Assembly: GCA_022648325.1 (NCBI GenBank)
Contig: JALCMG010000006.1
Location: 1-64,000, forward strand
DNA: 64,000 nucleotides
Direction: 5' to 3'
From: Olsenella sp.
GTDB taxonomy: Bacteria; Actinomycetota; Coriobacteriia; Coriobacteriales; Atopobiaceae
Shown: positions 60,149-64,000 of the stretch, piece by piece
Numbering within the stretch: position 1 is the first letter of the stretch
Layout: every line of letters starts with the position of its first letter
Made by a program: the position numbers and the translations under genes
Notes under the pieces: generated by a model
Databases searched by the model: none
Told to the model about the DNA's origin: nothing
The model's input: only the letters and a program-made list of their open reading frames with translations

Positions 60149-61705
60149 ATGGCGGATACGAGCGAGGGCGTCTCCTCCTACGAGATCAAGAACGCGCTGC
60201 TGTCCGTGCGCAACATCTGCAAGGCGTTTGGATCGAACTCCGTCCTCAAGGGTGTGAGCCTCGACCTCATGCCTGGCGAGGTGATCGCCCTGGTGGGTGG
60301 CAACGGCGCGGGCAAGTCGACGCTCATGAAGATCATCATGGGCATCTACGCCCAGGACTGCGGCGAGATTTATGTTGAAGGCCGAAAGGTCGAGCACAAC
60401 AGCACCAGGGAGGCCCTTTCCAACAGCACTTATATGGTGCCCCAGGAGCCCATGCTCTTCCCCAACATGACAGTTCGTGAGAACGTCGAGATAGGCTTCG
60501 CAGAGAGCCCGAGTGGGCTCGACCGTAGGCTTGAGCAGACCATGGACGAGATCGGCTGGCACTTCGACCTCGAGCGCAAGGCCTCTACGCTCTCTATCGC
60601 CGAGCAGGGCATGGTCGAGATTCTTCGCGGCATCATGCGTCGTTCCAAGGTCCTCATCCTCGACGAGCCCACCTCCGCTCTCGCCTTCGACGAGGTCAAG
60701 AGCCTCTTCAAGGTCGTCGGGAGCCTCAAGGAAAAGGGCATCGGCATCATCTATATCACGCACAGGCTCACGGAGGTCTTCGAGATCGCCGACCGAGTGT
60801 CCGTTATGTGCGATGGCATCATCGCCATGCAGGGCAAGGTCTCCGAGTTCACGCGTGAGGACCTCATCCGTGGCCTGCTTCCCCCCGACACCAAGAAGCG
60901 CGAGGCCAAGGCGTCTCCGCGTCCTGTCTCAGAGATTGACTACGGCGCGAAGCCCGTTCTCGAGCTCCAGGACTTCACCGGGTATGGCTTTTCCCATGTG
61001 AACCTCAAGATCTACCCGGGCGAAATGGTCGGACTCGCGGGCGTCGTCGGCGCTGGCCGCACCGAGATGGCAACCACCATCTTTGGTCGCGACAAGGTCC
61101 TGGGTGGCAAGGTACTTCTGGACGGCAAGGACATCACGGGCGAGAGCACCAAGCAGGTCATCGAGGAAGGCATCAACTACGTCTCCGAGGACCGCTTCGC
61201 AAACGGCATCTTCCGCATTCGCGACGTTGCCGAGAACACCACCGCATCCATTCTCAATGGGAAGTGTCTGGGCTCCTTCTTCCTCAACGAGGGTGAGGAG
61301 GACAAGATCGCCCAGTCCTACGTCGACAACTTCCACACCAAGGTCACTGGTCTTGACCAGGAGGTCGGCAGCCTCTCCGGCGGCAACCAGCAGAAGATCA
61401 TCATCGCCCGTGCGTTCGCATCCCAGCCGCGCCTCGTCATTCTCGACGAGCCCACGCGCGGCATCGATGCCGCGGCCCGTGGCGACGTCTACGCGGTGCT
61501 CCAGGAGCTGAGAAAGACGGGTGTTTCCATCCTCCTCATCTCGAGTGACATGGAGGAGGTCGTGGAGCTTGCGGACCGCGCGGTCACCATGTTCCAGGGC
61601 CGCATCAATCACGAGTTCAAGAAGGGGCAGATCACCCAGGACAACCTCATGGCCGCGTCTTTCGGGGTCTACCGCGAGGGCGCAGGCGAGAAGGTCGCCT
61701 CCTAG
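60149..61705 (+). CDS. lsrA: AI-2 ABC importer ATPase LsrA
   Basis: A 518-residue ATPase with two nucleotide-binding domains, as in sugar-type importers. Domain 1: GGNGAGKST, VPQEPMLFP, LSIAEQGMVEILRG and LILDEPTSAL. Domain 2: degenerate Walker A region VVGAGRTE, LSGGNQQKIIIARA and VILDEPTRGID. The match to LsrA includes YMVPQEPMLFPNMTVRENVEIGF. It energises AI-2 uptake through LsrC and LsrD. The ATG at 60149 has GGGGGA upstream; a longer in-frame version from 60071 has no conserved start. The next gene begins 47 bases later. Confidence 0.92.
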   Translation: MADTSEGVSSYEIKNALLSVRNICKAFGSNSVLKGVSLDLMPGEVIALVGGNGAGKSTLMKIIMGIYAQDCGEIYVEGRKVEHNSTREALSNSTYMVPQEPMLFPNMTVRENVEIGFAESPSGLDRRLEQTMDEIGWHFDLERKASTLSIAEQGMVEILRGIMRRSKVLILDEPTSALAFDEVKSLFKVVGSLKEKGIGIIYITHRLTEVFEIADRVSVMCDGIIAMQGKVSEFTREDLIRGLLPPDTKKREAKASPRPVSEIDYGAKPVLELQDFTGYGFSHVNLKIYPGEMVGLAGVVGAGRTEMATTIFGRDKVLGGKVLLDGKDITGESTKQVIEEGINYVSEDRFANGIFRIRDVAENTTASILNGKCLGSFFLNEGEEDKIAQSYVDNFHTKVTGLDQEVGSLSGGNQQKIIIARAFASQPRLVILDEPTRGIDAAARGDVYAVLQELRKTGVSILLISSDMEEVVELADRAVTMFQGRINHEFKKGQITQDNLMAASFGVYREGAGEKVAS

Positions 61706-61752
61706 CGCGTCGGTTGTATGGCAGGAATCACTGACGGAAGGTGTGGGTCACG

Positions 61753-62781
61753 GTGAAAGCGCTGAAGAAGCTTTTGCATGCGAGGGAGTTGAGCAGCATC
61801 CTGTTCCTCATCGCCCTCTTCCTAGTGGTCGGGCTGATAAACCCGTCATTCCTCAACTCGTCGAACGTCTCCGCGTGCTTCAACACGTCGGTCGTCTACA
61901 CGCTCGTCGCCGTTGGCATGACGTTCACGCTGTTCATCGGTGAGATTGACGTCTCCGTTGGCGCCAACCTGGGCATCGTTGCCACCGTGGTCGGCTCGAT
62001 GCTGCGCGACGGCGCGCCAGTTCCCGCGGCGATACTCGTGGGCGTCCTCATCGGTGCGGCCATTGGCCTCATCAATGGCTGGGGCGTCGCCATCATGCAC
62101 GCGCCCTCCCTCATCTTCACGCTGGGTATCTGCGGTATCCTGCGTGGCCTCATGTACCTCTATGCCAACGGCGCCTGGGTCGAGAACCTCCCGAAGGACT
62201 TCAAGGACTTCTCAGCGGTCACGGCCGTCGGCGACCTTACGGTGTACTACTGTGCCGCTGTGGTTCTCACCATCATTATTTGGGTGCTTACGACCAAGAC
62301 TCGCCATGGTCGCTACTTCATCGCCGTGGGCGACAACGCGAACGGCGCTGAGCTCGTGGGCATTCCCGCCAAGCGCACGAAGGTGATTGCCTATGTCATT
62401 TGCGGCGTTCTCTCTGCCATCGCCGGCATCATCTTCACGAGCCGCATCGGCTTCGTCACCGCTGACTCCGGCAACGGCTACGAGATGAAGGCCATCGCGG
62501 CCTGCGTCCTGGGTGGCATCAGCCTGGTTGGTGGCGTTGGCTCTGTCATCGGTGCCGCGGTTGGCGCTGTGATCATGGCCTCTATCAGCTACCTGCTCGT
62601 GTTTATGGGATTCTCGTCCAACTACGACAATGCAATCACCGGCATCATTCTCATTGTGATCGTCGTCGTGGACGCACTCATCCAGCACAGAAGCGTCATC
62701 AAGAACTACCATGCGCGCCTGCTCGCCCGGGTCTCTCCCGACCAGGCCGTTGCTAGCGCGACCGAGAGGGGAGGCGAGTAG
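61753..62781 (+). CDS. lsrC: AI-2 ABC importer permease LsrC
   Basis: A 342-residue permease with about ten helices. EIDVSVGANLGIVATVVGS, GILRGLMYLYANGAWVENLP, GDNANGAELVGIPAKRTKVIAY and KAIAACVLGGISLVGGVGSVIGA match LsrC rather than other sugar permeases, in particular the NGAWVENLP region. The GTG at 61753 is preferred; a GTG at 61741 would lie on the ribosome site GGAAGG. It is followed by lsrD after two bases. Confidence 0.9.
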   Translation: MKALKKLLHARELSSILFLIALFLVVGLINPSFLNSSNVSACFNTSVVYTLVAVGMTFTLFIGEIDVSVGANLGIVATVVGSMLRDGAPVPAAILVGVLIGAAIGLINGWGVAIMHAPSLIFTLGICGILRGLMYLYANGAWVENLPKDFKDFSAVTAVGDLTVYYCAAVVLTIIIWVLTTKTRHGRYFIAVGDNANGAELVGIPAKRTKVIAYVICGVLSAIAGIIFTSRIGFVTADSGNGYEMKAIAACVLGGISLVGGVGSVIGAAVGAVIMASISYLLVFMGFSSNYDNAITGIILIVIVVVDALIQHRSVIKNYHARLLARVSPDQAVASATERGGE

Positions 62782-62783
62782 CG

Positions 62784-63863
62784 ATGGTAGCAAACAGCAA
62801 GGCGCCCGCTGCTGACAAAAGGGCAGCCCCCAAGAAGAAGGGCCTGGCTTTCCTCAAGAGCGGCCAGACAAGCTGGAACCTCATGCTCGTGGCGCTCATC
62901 GTTCTCGAGTTCGTCATCTTCGGTGCGGCAAACCCCAAGTTCCTGAAGCCGCAGCTGCTCCTCACCAGCATCGATGACTCCATGTCGGTCATGATCATCT
63001 CGCTCTTCGTGACCTTCGTGATGATTACTGGCGGTATCGACATCCAGGTTGCCTCGCTCGTTGGACTTACGTCGATTATCATCGGCGTTACCTGGCAGGA
63101 CTTTGGCTTCTCGATTCTGCAGTCGTGCCTTCTCGCGATCGTCGTCGCCGCGGCCTGCGGTGCCCTCTCCGGCTTCTTCATCGCGTACTGCGGAGTCCAG
63201 GCCATGGTCGTCACCCTGGGTGGTAGCTTCCTCTACTCGGGCATCGCCCTTCTCGTCTCTACGCTCTCCAGCACGGCGAGCTACCAGGGTATCGGCAACT
63301 TCCCCGACGAGTTCAAGTTCATCGGGCAGTACAAGGTCGGCGGGGTCATTCCGCTCCAGATTGTGATTTACATCGTTATGCTCGTTATCGCGTTTATCCT
63401 GCTCCACAAGACCAAGTACGGCCGCAAGATCTTCCTCTGCGGCGTCAACCCCAGCGCCGCCGAGTTCTCGGGCATCAACTCCCGTCGCGTGATCATGTCG
63501 ACCTACATCCTGAGCGGCATCGCCGCCGCCATCGCCGGCATCATCCTCACGTCGTACCTCGGCACGGCCAAGTCCGACCTCGGAAGCGACCTCACGATGG
63601 ACGTCGTCACCGCGGTCGTCCTGGGCGGCACCCTCTCCACGGGTGGCAAGGGTTCGGTCTTTGGCACGGCGCTCTCCTCGCTCGTCATCGCTCTGCTCAG
63701 GTTTGGCCTGCCCCTCTGCTTCAAGATCGGTACCCAGTACCTGGACATCCCCGTCGGCATCCTGCTCGTGGCCATCATCATTGGCCGCTCGGTTGCAAGT
63801 CATCAGAGCGTGGGCACGACGTTCAAGTCTCTTTTCTTCAGGAAGGACGCTCAGAAAGCGTAG
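62784..63863 (+). CDS. lsrD: AI-2 ABC importer permease LsrD
   Basis: A 359-residue permease, partner of LsrC. A Lys/Ala-rich cytoplasmic N-terminus of about 25 residues precedes the first helix. GGIDIQVASLVGLTSIIIGV is the LsrD-type version of the RbsC-family motif, and VNPSAAEFSGINSRRVIMSTYILSG then AVVLGGTLSTGGKGSVFGTALSS are conserved. GGGGAGGCGAG lies upstream of the ATG. A short hairpin GGGAC-ATAA-GTCCC lies between it and lsrB. Confidence 0.9.
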   Translation: MVANSKAPAADKRAAPKKKGLAFLKSGQTSWNLMLVALIVLEFVIFGAANPKFLKPQLLLTSIDDSMSVMIISLFVTFVMITGGIDIQVASLVGLTSIIIGVTWQDFGFSILQSCLLAIVVAAACGALSGFFIAYCGVQAMVVTLGGSFLYSGIALLVSTLSSTASYQGIGNFPDEFKFIGQYKVGGVIPLQIVIYIVMLVIAFILLHKTKYGRKIFLCGVNPSAAEFSGINSRRVIMSTYILSGIAAAIAGIILTSYLGTAKSDLGSDLTMDVVTAVVLGGTLSTGGKGSVFGTALSSLVIALLRFGLPLCFKIGTQYLDIPVGILLVAIIIGRSVASHQSVGTTFKSLFFRKDAQKA

Positions 63864-63933
63864 CGCGGTACGCACGAAGGGCGTGAAAAAGGGGACATAA
63901 GTCCCAAGTCATGGGAAGGTGGAGGTACTAGCA

Positions 63934-64000
63934 ATGTCACAGCTCTCTCGTAGGAACTTCTGCAGGCTCATGGGCGTTTCTGCGGTCACCGTTGGCCTCG
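63934..64000 (+). CDS. lsrB: LsrB-like AI-2 receptor, 5' end only
   Basis: The first 22 codons are present before the window ends. They read MSQLSRRNFCRLMGVSAVTV, a Tat-type signal (SRRNF) with a hydrophobic stretch. Position after lsrACD and a GGAAGGTGGAGG ribosome site make a periplasmic-type AI-2 binding lipoprotein the likely product. The body is outside the window, so the identity rests on context. Confidence 0.6.
   Translation, partial: MSQLSRRNFCRLMGVSAVTVGL

Overview
The window is mostly a GC-rich, densely packed bacterial chromosome. The closest fit I can infer is an anaerobic high-GC actinobacterium of the Coriobacteriia (Olsenella/Atopobium-like). This rests on gene style: an Actinobacteria-type Rho with an Arg-rich N-terminal region, a Cys-rich L28, a divergent MetRS, a tandem winged-helix regulator and Tat-type lipoproteins. 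No 16S gene or taxonomic marker is present, so the assignment is an inference.

Layout. 1-1404: lower-GC end with a 5'-truncated UlaA-like PTS EIIC fragment and a SIS-domain protein. 1531-8953: metG (minus strand), then membrane and metal-dependent enzymes, a three-copy palindromic repeat array, a PHP phosphatase, a P-loop kinase, queH and queA. 8999-12160: a coiled-coil membrane-anchored protein, ptsH and tgt (queuosine pathway with queH/queA). 12442-21456: a compact run secD-secF-recJ(helicase fusion)-relA-metallohydrolase. 21572-23195: tRNA-Leu, then infC-rpmI-rplT with a promoter, an attenuator-like leader and a non-canonical ATA start. 23368-25298: wecA/tagO-like gene, 6S RNA and tRNA-Ala. 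25377-34566: radical SAM protein, small coiled-coil membrane protein, pncB, argS, tandem-wHTH regulator, rho and a short-chain dehydrogenase. 34804-36638: a signal-peptide/TM protein coupled to a VanZ-like protein. 36812-41825: livKHMGF, a complete branched-chain amino-acid type ABC importer.

41998-42583 is an AT-richer islet with a frameshifted secreted-protein gene and a 36-residue membrane peptide. 42823-48094 holds priA-def-fmt-rsmB. 48200-52300 holds a MarR regulator and a heterodimeric ABC exporter with complementary degenerate ATP sites. 52390-56577 contains a membrane-anchored polysaccharide deacetylase, a second decayed islet, an FmdB-type zinc ribbon, a HAD-thiamine pyrophosphokinase fusion, a repeat cluster and rpmB.

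56765-64000 is an autoinducer-2 (Lsr) locus: cupin-lsrK-lsrR on the minus strand, divergent from lsrA-lsrC-lsrD-lsrB' (lsrB runs off the window). It would import AI-2, phosphorylate it and relieve LsrR repression. No lsrF or lsrG homologue lies inside the window. The most unusual items are the RecJ-helicase fusion, the HAD-TPK fusion, the Lsr locus with its cupin, the ATA-started infC, the degenerate MetRS signature, the small-ORF islets and several palindromic repeat families.
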